From Sphingomonas sp. UV9 (GTDB lineage Bacteria; Pseudomonadota; Alphaproteobacteria; Sphingomonadales; Sphingomonadaceae), in the NCBI RefSeq assembly GCF_004101245.1, contig NZ_SCIN01000003.1, forward strand, positions 620,001-684,000: a stretch of DNA of 64,000 nucleotides, read 5' to 3'. A program made the position numbers and the translations under genes. The notes under the pieces were generated by a model. The model was given only the letters and a program-made list of their open reading frames with translations. It was not told the origin of the DNA and did not search any database. Positions within the stretch are counted from its first letter, which is position 1, and each line of letters opens with the position of its first letter. Shown piece after piece: positions 9,114-17,672 of the stretch.

Positions 9114-9973
9114 GCTGCAAGATCCTGGATACGGGTGATGCCGGCCACGAAGGCGGCCTGGCTGTCGATATGGTGCGAGCTGCCGCCCAGCGCATCGATC
9201 GCGCCGGCATAGAGTGCACCGAGTGCCGGGTCGGCAAGGATGTGCACCGTGGCGCCCGGCTCGATCCGCGCGGCGGTATCGGCACCGATCAGCAACCCGC
9301 TGGCGAACGACGCGGCATGCGCGTCGTCGGCGATTCCGAGCACGCCGCGCGCCCTGATCGCGAACAGGCTGGCGGCGAGATCGCGCCGCGCGCCCTCCGC
9401 GACGCCTTCGAGAAACGCGGACCCAAGTTCGACCGGGTGGCCGAGCTGCCGCGAGAGGACGCCGTGTGCGCGGAGCAGCGCAAAGAGTTCGCCGGTCATC
9501 GCGGTGGTGAAGCGGGTGATCGCACCGCCTTCCACGGTCGCCCATTTGCAATGCGTACCGGGCTGGCAGAGCAACGCGTCGGCCGGTACCAGCCCGGCGG
9601 CGACCGCGCCTAGCAACTGCACCTCCTCGCCGCGCATCACGTCGGCATGCAGCCCGTCGCGGTACGACAGCCCCGGCACGATCGCGGTGCGATCGTCGAT
9701 CCGCTCGAGCCCCGCGGCAATCTCGGCGAGACCCGCAGGCGCCGCGACATACGGCACGCTGCGCCAGCCGATGTTCGATCCCACCATCCCGGCAAGTAGC
9801 ATCGGCAGGTTGCCGAGCCGCGCGCGGATGCCGGCGACCTCCGCCGCATAGTCGCCCGCCGCGACGTTCGCTGCGCCGCGATCGTCCCGCTCGGTCGCGG
9901 CGACATGCCCGTCCTCGATCCGGAACGCGCGTCGATTGGTCGTTCCCCAATCGACCGCAATGAAATTGCCCAT
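9110..9973 (-). CDS. dgoK: 2-dehydro-3-deoxygalactonokinase
   Basis: Phosphorylates 2-keto-3-deoxygalactonate, making the substrate of the aldolase encoded by the overlapping next gene. Start ATG 9973 is preceded by GAGGGTG and gives MGNFIAVDWGTTNRRAF, the N-terminal phosphate-binding strand of the DgoK/ASKHA-type kinases. A frame open further upstream would run into the regulator's control region, so the longer version was rejected. The central GTHCKWATVEGG is a second conserved nucleotide-site segment. Length 287 residues is normal. Galactonate dehydratase and a sugar importer are not present nearby. Confidence 0.93.
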   Translation of the reverse strand: MGNFIAVDWGTTNRRAFRIEDGHVAATERDDRGAANVAAGDYAAEVAGIRARLGNLPMLLAGMVGSNIGWRSVPYVAAPAGLAEIAAGLERIDDRTAIVPGLSYRDGLHADVMRGEEVQLLGAVAAGLVPADALLCQPGTHCKWATVEGGAITRFTTAMTGELFALLRAHGVLSRQLGHPVELGSAFLEGVAEGARRDLAASLFAIRARGVLGIADDAHAASFASGLLIGADTAARIEPGATVHILADPALGALYAGAIDALGGSSHHIDSQAAFVAGITRIQDLAA

Positions 9974-10053
9974 TGTATCACCCTCGGGCTCGTTGCCTGT
10001 GCCGCAGTAGAATCGGTCGCGCACGGTGGCGATGATCGAACTCCGGTGTTTAT

Positions 10054-10079
10054 ATGACAATTACCGATTGTTTTGTCAT
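10054..10079. promoter_or_regulatory. inverted repeat in dgoK/regulator gap, candidate operator
   Basis: ATGACAA, twelve bases, then TTGTCAT: a perfect seven-base inverted repeat in the 172-base gap between the divergent dgoK and GntR-type regulator genes, in a locally AT-rich segment. Position and symmetry fit a dimeric FadR-type repressor site covering one or both promoters. The link to the adjacent regulator is inferred. Confidence 0.55.
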
Positions 10080-10145
10080 GTATGATCGCTCGGCGTGTAC
10101 TTTAGACGGGTGACAGTGTCGCGCGCTTGCGTCAGAACCTTGTCG

Positions 10146-10871
10146 ATGGCGATCGATATGACAGACGGCGATGGCGGTCCGACCGTAACCGCATTGGGGC
10201 GTAACCTCACGCATGGCATGCTCGATACGCTCGGCCGTGCAATCGTCACGGGACGGTACGAACATCGTCCGTTTCCGACCGAGGCGGAGATCGCCAAGAC
10301 GCACGGCGTGAGCCGATCGGTGACGCGTGAAGCGGTCAAGATGCTGACGGCGAAGGGCTTGGTCAGCGCCCGCCCGAGACAGGGCACCATCGTGCAGCCG
10401 GCCAGTGCGTGGAACCTGTTCGATACCGATGTCCTGCGCTGGACGCTGGAGCGGAAATTCTCGGTCGACCTGCTTCGGCATTTCAACCAGCTGCGGGTCG
10501 CGATCGAACCGGAGGCCGCCGCGCTGGCGGCACGGTTCGGCGACGAGGCCGATTTCCTGACGATCCGAGCCGGCCTGGAGCAGATGGAGGCGGGCGAGGC
10601 GGGGCTGACCGATCCGCTAGAGGCGGATATCGCCTTCCACATGGCGATCCTGCGGGCGTCGAAGAATCCGTTCTATGCGCAATTCCAGTCGGTGGTATCG
10701 ACGGCGCTGCGCACCTCGATCCGCTTTACCAACCGCATCAAGGGCCGGTCTGCCAACATCGGCGACCACGCGGCGGTGGCCGACGCCATCATCGCGCGTG
10801 ATCCCGATGCCGCGCGGATCGCGATGACCCGGATAATCGGCGATGTTCTGACGCTGATCGGCGAGGAATAA
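10146..10871 (+). CDS. GntR/FadR-family transcriptional regulator (DgoR-like)
   Basis: A 241-residue regulator with an N-terminal winged helix (about residues 20-85: FPTEAEIAKTHGVSRSVTREAVKMLTAKGLV then RQGTIV) and a C-terminal all-helical FCD ligand domain (LRVAIEPEAAALAA... DIAFHMAILRASKNPF). It stands divergent to dgoK-dgoA and is probably their sugar-acid-responsive repressor, as DgoR is in enterobacteria. Start ATG 10146 was preferred; ATG 10158 is also possible, and a GTG at 10095 would place the start next to the operator-like palindrome. No strong ribosome site decides between them. Confidence 0.88.
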   Translation: MAIDMTDGDGGPTVTALGRNLTHGMLDTLGRAIVTGRYEHRPFPTEAEIAKTHGVSRSVTREAVKMLTAKGLVSARPRQGTIVQPASAWNLFDTDVLRWTLERKFSVDLLRHFNQLRVAIEPEAAALAARFGDEADFLTIRAGLEQMEAGEAGLTDPLEADIAFHMAILRASKNPFYAQFQSVVSTALRTSIRFTNRIKGRSANIGDHAAVADAIIARDPDAARIAMTRIIGDVLTLIGEE

Positions 10872-10931
10872 CACCGGACCTGCACGCCCCAGGCCGGGAA
10901 ATGGCGACACGTGGGGGCGATCCGGTGGAGC

Positions 10932-11777
10932 TTATTCCGCGGCCTGTGCCAGCGGGGTGGACAGCGCCTCGTCGGCGAGTGCGGACAGGATCGATCGCAC
11001 GAGATCCACGACCCGGGCGAAGCCGGCGCCCGGCGCATGGAGCTTGCGGTCGAGATAGAGCGTACGGTCGAGTTCGAGCTGGACCGCGTGGATATTGGCC
11101 GCGGGGCGTGCGTGGCGCTCGAGAATATGGCCGCCGGCATAGGGCGCGTTGACCGCCGTCGAAAAGCCGCGTGCGGTGCATTCGGTCTCGACCCGCGTCA
11201 TGAACCGCGCCGCGGCCGCATGGCCGAACCGATCGCCCAGGACGATCCGCGTGCCGCCGGGGCCGAGCGGCGGCATCGAATGCAGGTCGAGCAGCACCGC
11301 GACGCCGAACTGCGCCTTGGCCGCCTGAAGCGCGCTCGAGATCGCCGCATGATAAGGGCGATGATCCTGCGCGATCCGGGCGGTGACGTCGGCATCGGTA
11401 AAGCGTCGCGCCCAGAGATCGCCCGCACCCGATACGCGCCGTGGCACTAGCCCCAGCCCGCTGCGCAGCTTGGCGGATTGCTGCGCCGGGGTCACCGATG
11501 CGGCGCCCTCGTCGATCAGGGGATCGCGTTCGTCTTCGCCGCGGTTGAGGTCGATCCAGGCGCGCGCGCGGGTCTGGACGATCGTCGTCTGGCTCGTCCG
11601 TGCGGCCCGCGCCACCGCGTCGACCAGGCGGTCCTCGAGCGGCAGCAGCGCCGCGAGCGGTACCCGGAGCGCGGTCTTCAGCGCCAGCGGATACTCCCGA
11701 CCGGCATGCGGCACCGACAGCACCACCGGGCTGGTCGGCGGCATCGTGCCGAAACGCTCGAAGGGAGATGGGTACAT
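10932..11777 (-). CDS. N-formylglutamate amidohydrolase family protein
   Basis: Zinc-dependent hydrolase family that releases formate from N-formylglutamate, the last step of one histidine-degradation route. The 281-residue protein shows the family opening VVLSVPHAGREYP, then DRLVDAVA, RAWIDLNRGEDERDP and LLDLHSMPP, the segments that supply metal and substrate ligands. No other hut genes are nearby, so the role in histidine use is inferred from family alone. ATG 11777 is used; an internal ATG twelve codons later (before PPTSPVV) would also keep the domain. Confidence 0.88.
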   Translation of the reverse strand: MYPSPFERFGTMPPTSPVVLSVPHAGREYPLALKTALRVPLAALLPLEDRLVDAVARAARTSQTTIVQTRARAWIDLNRGEDERDPLIDEGAASVTPAQQSAKLRSGLGLVPRRVSGAGDLWARRFTDADVTARIAQDHRPYHAAISSALQAAKAQFGVAVLLDLHSMPPLGPGGTRIVLGDRFGHAAAARFMTRVETECTARGFSTAVNAPYAGGHILERHARPAANIHAVQLELDRTLYLDRKLHAPGAGFARVVDLVRSILSALADEALSTPLAQAAE

Positions 11778-11933
11778 CGCCCCACGCTAGGGCCGCGCGG
11801 CCAGCGGGGCAATCGACCTCCCGCGCCGCTCGGTCTCTCCGTCGTGCTTTATGGTCAACGAACTGGAAATATTAACCGCTTCGCGCGTAGGGCCAGGGCG
11901 TGAACGTGTGAGTGAAAGCGGGGCGTTAGATCG

Positions 11934-12311
11934 ATGTTGCGAATTCTTCTGGCCGAGGATGATCAGGTGATGCGCGAGTATCTGACGCGTGCGCTCGAGC
12001 GCTCGGGCTATGGGGTGACCGCGGTCGATCGCGGTACGGCCGCGATTCCCTTGCTCGAAACCGAAAAATTCGACTTGCTGCTGACCGATATCGTGATGCC
12101 CGAGATGGACGGGATCGAACTGGCACAGAAGGCCGGCGAGATGTGCGCAGACCTGCGCGTGATGTTCATCACGGGTTTTGCGGCGGTCACGCTGAAGGCC
12201 GGCAGGGCGATGCCGAACGCGCGCGTATTGTCCAAGCCGTTCCACCTGCGCGACCTCGTCGCCGAGGTCGATCGCCTGTTCGAGATGGATAATATGACTG
12301 GCGTGCATTGA
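11934..12311 (+). CDS. cpdR: CpdR-like single-domain response regulator
   Basis: A stand-alone receiver of 125 residues: acidic pair Asp9-Asp10 in LLAEDD, phospho-acceptor Asp52 in LLTDIVMPEMDG, Thr80 in MFITGF and Lys101 in LSKPF, with no output domain. The wording MFITGFAAVTL is characteristic of alphaproteobacterial CpdR, which in Caulobacter is controlled by the CckA-ChpT relay and, when unphosphorylated, delivers substrates to ClpXP at the cell pole. Those partners are not in the window. It lies just upstream of a tRNA gene and is probably transcribed alone. Confidence 0.92.
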   Translation: MLRILLAEDDQVMREYLTRALERSGYGVTAVDRGTAAIPLLETEKFDLLLTDIVMPEMDGIELAQKAGEMCADLRVMFITGFAAVTLKAGRAMPNARVLSKPFHLRDLVAEVDRLFEMDNMTGVH

Positions 12312-12355
12312 GCGCTTGCACGCCGCGATAGTCGCGGCTAGTGGAGCCCTCCGGC

Positions 12356-12430
12356 GGGCGTGTAGCTCAGTGGTAGAGCACTGTGTTGACATCGCAGGGG
12401 TCGCAAGTTCAATCCTTGCCACGCCCACCA
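12356..12430 (+). tRNA. tRNA-Val (anticodon GAC)
   Basis: Complete cloverleaf of 75 nt: acceptor GGGCGTG pairs with CACGCCC, D arm GCTC/GAGC, anticodon stem CTGTG/CGCAG with loop TTGACAT (anticodon GAC), T arm GCAAG/CTTGC with TTCAATC, and an encoded CCA end. GAC reads GUC and GUU valine codons. Confidence 0.97.
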
Positions 12431-12434
12431 TTGA

Positions 12435-12468
12435 AAACCCCGCTAGCCCCAAGGCTAGCGGGGTTTTT
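12435..12468 (+). terminator. intrinsic terminator of the tRNA-Val gene
   Basis: ACCCCGCTAGC and GCTAGCGGGGT form a GC-rich stem with a short loop, followed by five T residues, five bases past the tRNA CCA end. The A-rich left flank means it could also act on minus-strand transcription. Confidence 0.92.
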
Positions 12469-12490
12469 AACGTTCTGGGGTCGGTCCCAT

Positions 12491-12531
12491 CGCCCTGTTC
12501 CCGCCGCTAGCCGCTAGCCGCCAACAGGGCG
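12491..12531 (-). terminator. hairpin after the MRJP-family gene, possible terminator
   Basis: CGCCCTGTT and AACAGGGCG form a nine-base stem around a 23-base centre containing two CCGCTAG copies, just past the stop of the minus-strand gene at 12541. There is no T-tract, so the terminator role is tentative. Confidence 0.4.
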
Positions 12532-12540
12532 AGGTCACGG

Positions 12541-13689
12541 TCAGTCAGGGCGAACGGCGTCCGGCGTGAACGCGAGGAGTTCGGTGCGGATCGATGCGGG
12601 GGCGCCGGGTTCGAACCAGTTGGTGTCCTGGATGTGGCTTGCCGTCACGTAGATGCGACCGTCCGTACCTTCGGAGAAGGTGTCGGGCCAGCGCAGTCGC
12701 GGGTCGGTGAGGACCGGTTCGACATGGTCGCCGACCAGCCGCGTGATCGCGTTATCGGGCGGCGAGGTGAGATACAGCACGCCCGCCTTGCTCATCCACA
12801 GTCCGTCGGCGACATGCGTGTGCGCCACGGTCTTCAACCCGGCCGCACGGTCCGCTTCGCTGACGCCATCGCGCAGCAAGGCCGTGGCGATTGCATACAG
12901 CGTCCTGCCGGTGAGCGCCTGAAAATAGAGCGTCTCGCCGTCGTTCGAGATCGCGATGCCATCGGCGACGAAGGCGGGTCGGCGACCGTCCGGGCGGAGC
13001 AGCGGCGTGCCGTCGGTCTCGACCGTCACCGCCTTGTCGACCTGGGTCGATCCGTGGCCATCCAGCGCGCGGAAGGAGCGGCCCGAGTCCAGGTCGATGA
13101 CGATGATCGCGCCGCGGGTGCCGCTGTCGGTGACGTAACCGGTCCGGCCGTCGGGCGAGAACCGGATGTCGTTGAGGTACGTGCCCTGCAGGGCGACGTC
13201 GGGCGGTACCGGGATGACCTTGACCACGTGGTCGGTGGCGAGGTCGATCTGCACCAGTTTGGGTGCGCCTTCGAGGATTTTCTCGTTGCCGGGCGCGCCG
13301 GGATCGAGCACCCAGAGGTTGCCGTGGCCATCGGCGACGATCGACTGGACACAGACGAAATAGTCCCCGACCGGCAGCTCGTTCGCCCGCGCATTGCGCC
13401 AGCTCTTCCACTTGGCGTCCGGATAGGGCCGGAGCGCGCCGTCCTCCATAAGCTCGGCAACCGAGATCGGCGCGTCGTCGGTCCAGCGCGGGAAATTGAC
13501 GAAGTGGCGGCCGTCCACCGTCACCGCGACGCCCGTGACCTGATTATCGAACTCCGCGATCCTGGTCAGCGGGCTCGCGGCGCGTGCCTGCGCATGGGCG
13601 ATGCCGATCGCCGCGGTCGCGAGCATGCCAATCGCCGCCGCCCCGACCAGATAGGGCTTCGCTTTCGACATGGCGGGGGTCTGGTCCAT
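12541..13689 (-). CDS. major royal jelly protein/Yellow family secreted protein
   Basis: A 382-residue protein of the MRJP/Yellow family, often labelled L-dopachrome-tautomerase-related. Signal peptide at about residues 7-33 (AKPYLVGAAAIGMLATAAIGIAHA). The mature part reads as a beta-propeller: TGVAVTVDGRHFVNFPRW, LWVLDPG, YLNDIRFSPDG, YVTDSG, and FVADGIAISNDG. Bacterial members have no firmly established reaction, so I give none. ATG 13689 and ATG 13671 are both possible starts and neither has a clear ribosome site. The reading frame continues open upstream into the wreck of a hydrolase gene, see 13705-14216. Confidence 0.82.
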   Translation of the reverse strand: MDQTPAMSKAKPYLVGAAAIGMLATAAIGIAHAQARAASPLTRIAEFDNQVTGVAVTVDGRHFVNFPRWTDDAPISVAELMEDGALRPYPDAKWKSWRNARANELPVGDYFVCVQSIVADGHGNLWVLDPGAPGNEKILEGAPKLVQIDLATDHVVKVIPVPPDVALQGTYLNDIRFSPDGRTGYVTDSGTRGAIIVIDLDSGRSFRALDGHGSTQVDKAVTVETDGTPLLRPDGRRPAFVADGIAISNDGETLYFQALTGRTLYAIATALLRDGVSEADRAAGLKTVAHTHVADGLWMSKAGVLYLTSPPDNAITRLVGDHVEPVLTDPRLRWPDTFSEGTDGRIYVTASHIQDTNWFEPGAPASIRTELLAFTPDAVRPD

Positions 13690-13704
13690 AGCCACGCTCA
13701 AGGT

Positions 13705-14216
13705 TGCGGGATCGCCCGTGAAGAGCCGGACGAGATGGCGCGACACTGCGTCGGGGGCCTCGCGCTGGATGAAGTGGCCGACGCCCGGCAGCGTCGCTGC
13801 GCCTGCTCGAACGGGGGCGTCGGCATGCCGCCGAGCCGTGGCGGCGTCGCAAGCATCGCCATCCGCTCGACCCGGTCCGGCCAGCCGACCGCGAGCGCTT
13901 CCGCGGTGTTCGAGCCCCAATCATGCCCCGTGACCATGAACGTCTCGATCCCGAGCGCGTCCATGAGCGCGATCATGTCCATCGCCAGGATCGCGCTGTT
14001 GCCGGTGCGCGGCGCGTCGCCGACGAAGCGCGTGTCGCCGAAGCCGCGCAATGTCGGCACGATCGTCCGCAATCCCGCCTGATGAAGCGCGGGAAGCACG
14101 GCGTCCCAGGTCGATGCGTCGTCGGGCCAGCCGTGGATCAACAGCACCGGTGGGCCATCGCGCGGGCCGGTGTCGGCATAGGCGAGTGCGAGATCTTCGG
14201 TGGTCAGGATCGGCAT
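13705..14216 (-). pseudogene. epoxide-hydrolase/haloalkane-dehalogenase-like gene with internal deletion and frame change
   Basis: The intact N-terminal part starts at ATG 14216 behind AAGGA and reads MPILTTEDLALAYAD, then VLLIHGWPDD (oxyanion loop) and VTGHDWGS with the nucleophile Asp99, up to PTPPFEQ near residue 138 (base 13803). Immediately afterwards, in a different frame, comes the C-terminal end of the same fold, LPGVGHFIQREAPDAVSRHL, carrying the catalytic His (13800-13711). The cap domain and acid residue, roughly half the usual protein, are missing. The junction is out of frame, so the first frame ends in unrelated residues at 13698. The second frame runs without a stop into the MRJP-family gene. 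I infer an internal deletion in an ancestral gene that preceded the MRJP gene. Confidence 0.8.
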
Positions 14217-14468
14217 GAGGGTCCTTCGGGAACGAGGGCGCGACGAGCTCGAAACGGGCGCCAGATCGAGATCCAAGCCTCGATTGAAGGTCGTCGGCAG
14301 TGGGACGCTTTCGAGGGGAACAGTCCGCACGGGACGCTGTTCCAATCCCCAGCCCGATCAGTCGCAATGCGCGGCCTTTGACGCTCGCCTATCTCGTTAC
14401 GACAAAACGGGACGGCATCGCCCGTGCGTGCCGTCCCGTCTCAGGTCCCCGGATCGCTAGCCGTGCCG

Positions 14469-14930
14469 TCAGCCGGCCGCGTCGACCTGATCAAGATAGG
14501 CAGCGTAGCCCTGCGCCTTCATCTCGTCGCGCGGCACGAACCGCAGCGAGGCGGAGTTGATGCAGTAGCGCAAGCCCCCCTGATCCTGCGGGCCGTCCTC
14601 GAACACATGACCGAGATGGCTGTCGGCGCCGGCCGAGCGGATTTCGGTGCGGACCATGCCGTGGCTGCGATCGTGCAGTTCGGTGACGTGGACGGGCGAG
14701 ATCGGCCGGGTGAAGCTGGGCCAGCCGCAATGCGAATCGAACTTGTCGGCCGACGCGAACAGCGGCTCGCCGGACACGATATCGACGTAGACGCCCGGTT
14801 CGCGGGTATTCAGATATTCGCCCGTTCCCGGCCGTTCGGTGCCGCTTTGCTGCGTCACGTGGAACTGCTCGGGGGTGAGCTTGGCGATCGCCTCGTCGGT
14901 CTTCTTATAGTTGGTCATGGTATGTCCCAT
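14469..14930 (-). CDS. msrB: peptide-methionine (R)-S-oxide reductase
   Basis: Repairs the R-epimer of methionine sulfoxide in oxidised proteins, using thioredoxin. The 153-residue protein has SHCGWPSF (Cys68), [10 protein letters not shown] and the catalytic Cys123 in [11 protein letters not shown]. The two CxxC pairs that bind structural zinc in most MsrB proteins are absent: the first position reads DIVSGEPLF and the second SAGADSHLG. It is therefore the zinc-free form. ATG 14918 (MTNYKK) is an equally plausible start. No msrA lies nearby. Confidence 0.95.
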   Translation of the reverse strand: MGHTMTNYKKTDEAIAKLTPEQFHVTQQSGTERPGTGEYLNTREPGVYVDIVSGEPLFASADKFDSHCGWPSFTRPISPVHVTELHDRSHGMVRTEIRSAGADSHLGHVFEDGPQDQGGLRYCINSASLRFVPRDEMKAQGYAAYLDQVDAAG

Positions 14931-15106
14931 CAGCGTGAACGCGGGCCTCCACCGATATCGAACGCTCGCATCGATGGGGTTTCCGTCAATATAGGGCGTC
15001 TTGGCGCTGGCCCAATGCGCGCGGTCGCAGGCCCGGGCGCCGATATATTCCCGGCCTGCGCGCGTCCGGCTTTTCAGACGACGGGAAAAGCTGTCATGCG
15101 GTGTCG

Positions 15107-17170
15107 ATGATTCGCACCCCGCTGTCCGCGCTCGCCTGCATCCTGTTCTCGTCCGGAAGCGCCCTTGCCCAATCGACCGGGGTACCGACCGAGGCAGGCC
15201 CCGACATCGTCGTCACCGGGCGCGGGCTGGCGGATGCGCCCGGCGATCGCGCCTATGATATCGTCACGATCGAGCGCGACCGGATCCAGGCGAATGCGAG
15301 CAATCGGCTGGAGAGCGTGCTTGCCGACGTCGCCGGACTGCAGCAGTTTCGCCGATCGGACTCGCGCAGCGCCAACCCGACCAGCCAGGGTATTTCGCTG
15401 CGCGGGATCGGCGGCAATGCCTCCAGTCGTGCGCTGCTGATCTTCGACGGGGTGCCGCAGGCGGATCCGTTCGGCGGCTGGGTCGCGTTTCCGGCCTATG
15501 CGACCGGGCGGCTCGGCCGCATCCGCGTGACGCGCGGTGGCGGGAGCGGGTATCAGGGACCGGGCGCACTGGCCGGGACGGTCGAGCTGGAGAGCGCGAC
15601 ACCCGATCAACTGACGCCGTTCCAGGGCAGCGTCGCCTATGGCAGCCGCGATTCGGTCGATGCGCAGGGGTCGGCGGCGCTGGTGCGCGGGGCGGGGTTC
15701 GCGACCCTGTCGGGCGCGTATGCGCGCGGGGACGGCTTTACGCCGACCGTCGAGGAAAGCCGCGGGATCGTCGATCGCGCCGCTCCGTACGAGCAGGCGT
15801 CGGGGGCGCTGCGAACCGTCGTCGGGATCGACGCGAAGACCGAATTGCAGATGAATGCGAGCGCGTTCACCGACACGCGCGACCGCGGCAGCGATTTCAC
15901 GACCAACACGAGCGAGGGGGCCGATGCGAGCATCCGGCTGATCGGGCGCGGTGCGTGGGGCTATTCGGCGCTGGCGTATCTGCAGACGCGCGCGTTCGCG
16001 AGCAGCTTCAACAGTATCAATGCCGCGCGGACGACCGCGATCCAGTCGCTGAACCAGTATAACACGCCCGCCACCGGGCTTGGCGGACGTATCGAGATTC
16101 TCCCCCCGCTGGGCGAGAGCATCACGCTCAGGCTGGGCGCGGATGTCCGCGATGTGAGCGGCAAGACGCAGGAACTCTATACGTTCGTGAGCGCGGCGCC
16201 GACGCGGCGGCGCGAGGCTGGCGGGAGCACCACGACGACCGGCGTGTTCGCCGATGGAAGCCTGGTTGCGGGCGACGTCACCTTCAGCCTCGGCGGGCGG
16301 GTGGACTGGTGGTCGATCGATGGCGGCTATCTGTCCGAGCGCCCGCTGGCGACCGGTGCGGCGCTGACCGACCTGCGCTATGCGGACCGCGACGGCAGCG
16401 AGACGACCGGGCGCGCGGGGATCGCATACCAGCCGATCGCGGCGATCACGCTGCGCGCGGCCGGGTATCGCGGCTGGCGACTGCCGACGCTCAACGAACT
16501 GTATCGCCCGTTCCGGGTCGGCAACGACGCAACCGCGGCGAACGCGGTGCTGTCGCCCGAGCGGCTGACCGGGGTCGAGGGTGGCGTCACGCTGACGCCG
16601 GCGCCGGGGGTGAGCATCGCCGCAACCTATTTCTACAACCGGTTGAAGGACGCGATCGCCAACGTCACGACGACCAACCCGCCGCAGGTGTTGCCGGGTG
16701 TCGCTACATACCGTGTCCGTCAGAATCTCGACGCGATCAGGGCGCACGGGTTCGAACTGGATGCGTCGTACCGCCCCGGGCCGCTGGGCGTGCAGGCGTC
16801 GTGGTCGCACACCAATTCGAAGGTCGAGGGCTCGGGGATCACCGCCGCTCTGGACGGCTTGCGGCCCGCGCAGACCCCGCGCGACCAGGTGTCGGGGACG
16901 GTCGACTGGCGGCACGACGCGGCGGCGCTGTCGCTGACCGTGCGGCATATCGGTCGGCAGTTCGACGACGACCAGAATACGCGCGTGCTTGGAGCCGCGA
17001 CGACATTGGACGCCTATGCCGCGCTGCCGATACTGCGCTCGCTGGTGGCCGAGGTGCGCGGCGAGAACCTGTTCGACGAGCGTGTCGAGGCGGGGATCAG
17101 CGGCGCGACCATCGTCGAGCGCGCGACGCCGCGGACGATCTGGATCGGGCTGCGCTACGGCGGGCGCTAA
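15107..17170 (+). CDS. TonB-dependent outer-membrane receptor
   Basis: A 687-residue outer-membrane transporter. Signal peptide at residues 1-22 ([17 protein letters not shown]), TonB-box-like DIVVTGRG just after it, plug domain with [24 protein letters not shown] and [10 protein letters not shown], then a 22-strand barrel-like remainder. The substrate is not apparent. The barrel ends LRYGGR rather than with a terminal aromatic, which is slightly unusual. GTG 15101 could add two residues. A cobalamin riboswitch and B12 receptor follow on the same strand, but the riboswitch starts about 185 bases after this gene ends, so it does not control it. Confidence 0.9.
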   Translation: MIRTPLSALACILFSSGSALAQSTGVPTEAGPDIVVTGRGLADAPGDRAYDIVTIERDRIQANASNRLESVLADVAGLQQFRRSDSRSANPTSQGISLRGIGGNASSRALLIFDGVPQADPFGGWVAFPAYATGRLGRIRVTRGGGSGYQGPGALAGTVELESATPDQLTPFQGSVAYGSRDSVDAQGSAALVRGAGFATLSGAYARGDGFTPTVEESRGIVDRAAPYEQASGALRTVVGIDAKTELQMNASAFTDTRDRGSDFTTNTSEGADASIRLIGRGAWGYSALAYLQTRAFASSFNSINAARTTAIQSLNQYNTPATGLGGRIEILPPLGESITLRLGADVRDVSGKTQELYTFVSAAPTRRREAGGSTTTTGVFADGSLVAGDVTFSLGGRVDWWSIDGGYLSERPLATGAALTDLRYADRDGSETTGRAGIAYQPIAAITLRAAGYRGWRLPTLNELYRPFRVGNDATAANAVLSPERLTGVEGGVTLTPAPGVSIAATYFYNRLKDAIANVTTTNPPQVLPGVATYRVRQNLDAIRAHGFELDASYRPGPLGVQASWSHTNSKVEGSGITAALDGLRPAQTPRDQVSGTVDWRHDAAALSLTVRHIGRQFDDDQNTRVLGAATTLDAYAALPILRSLVAEVRGENLFDERVEAGISGATIVERATPRTIWIGLRYGGR

Positions 17171-17174
17171 GATT

Positions 17175-17300
17175 TATCCTCCCCCGCCAGGGGGAGGTGG
17201 CACCGGAGGTGACGGAGGGGGAGGTAAGCGACTACCTCTGCTCGGTGTCCGCCCCCTCCGTCTGGCAAGCGCCTGCCACCTCCCCCTGGCGGGGGAGGAT
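17175..17300. repeat. two-armed palindromic intergenic repeat, family A
   Basis: ATCCTCCCCCGCCAGGGGGAG...GACGGAGGGGGAGG facing CCCCCTCCGTCTGGCAAGCGCC...CCCCCTGGCGGGGGAGGAT. It is the same element as 3946-4071 and 59650-59772 and begins five bases past the receptor stop codon, so it may act as its 3' mRNA end. It fills the first quarter of the 502-base gap 17171-17672; most of the remainder is the cobalamin riboswitch and its expression platform. Confidence 0.85.
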
Positions 17301-17354
17301 TGACGGGGCACCTCCGCGTTGACCCGTGCATGGCGCGCGACTAATGCCACTCTC

Positions 17355-17545
17355 GTGAAGGGTTCCCGGCGACGGGATCAAAAGGGAAGTCTGTGCGCGG
17401 GCCGGGTCGTCAGATCCTCATCCGCAAGACCGGCGCTGTCCCCGCAACTGTGACCGGATAGCGGCCACCCCGATTACGCCACTGGGTTTCGACCTGGGAA
17501 GGCGGGGTGGAGGCGATGACCCGGAAGCCAGGAGACCTGCCTTTC
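17355..17545 (+). promoter_or_regulatory. cobalamin riboswitch
   Basis: The segment contains the conserved B12 box GAAGCCAGGAGACCTGCC at 17524-17541, preceded by the expected elements: GGTTCCCGGCGACGGGATCAAAAGGGAA near the 5' side, GCTGTCCCCGCAACTGTGACCGG at 17434-17457 and the GCCACTGGG element around 17478. It ends about 130 bases before the btuB start, leaving room for an expression platform that closes when adenosylcobalamin binds. Its target is the vitamin B12 receptor and transporter operon downstream. Confidence 0.96.
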
Positions 17546-17672
17546 ACGGTCGATCCACTGCGCGGGCGGGTGCTCCGGCGCGGACGAGTGCTCCGGTCCA
17601 GCCGGGTTTCCTCGAGCGAGAGACGTCTGCCGCTCCCGAATGGTCGAGGGCGGTTCTGTCAGGACGTGCCCC

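Noticed and set aside
12356..12430. tRNA-Val as an integration site for an island
   Set aside because: I see no direct repeat of the tRNA 3' end downstream and no integrase next to it; the gene has its own terminator and is followed by ordinary chromosomal genes.
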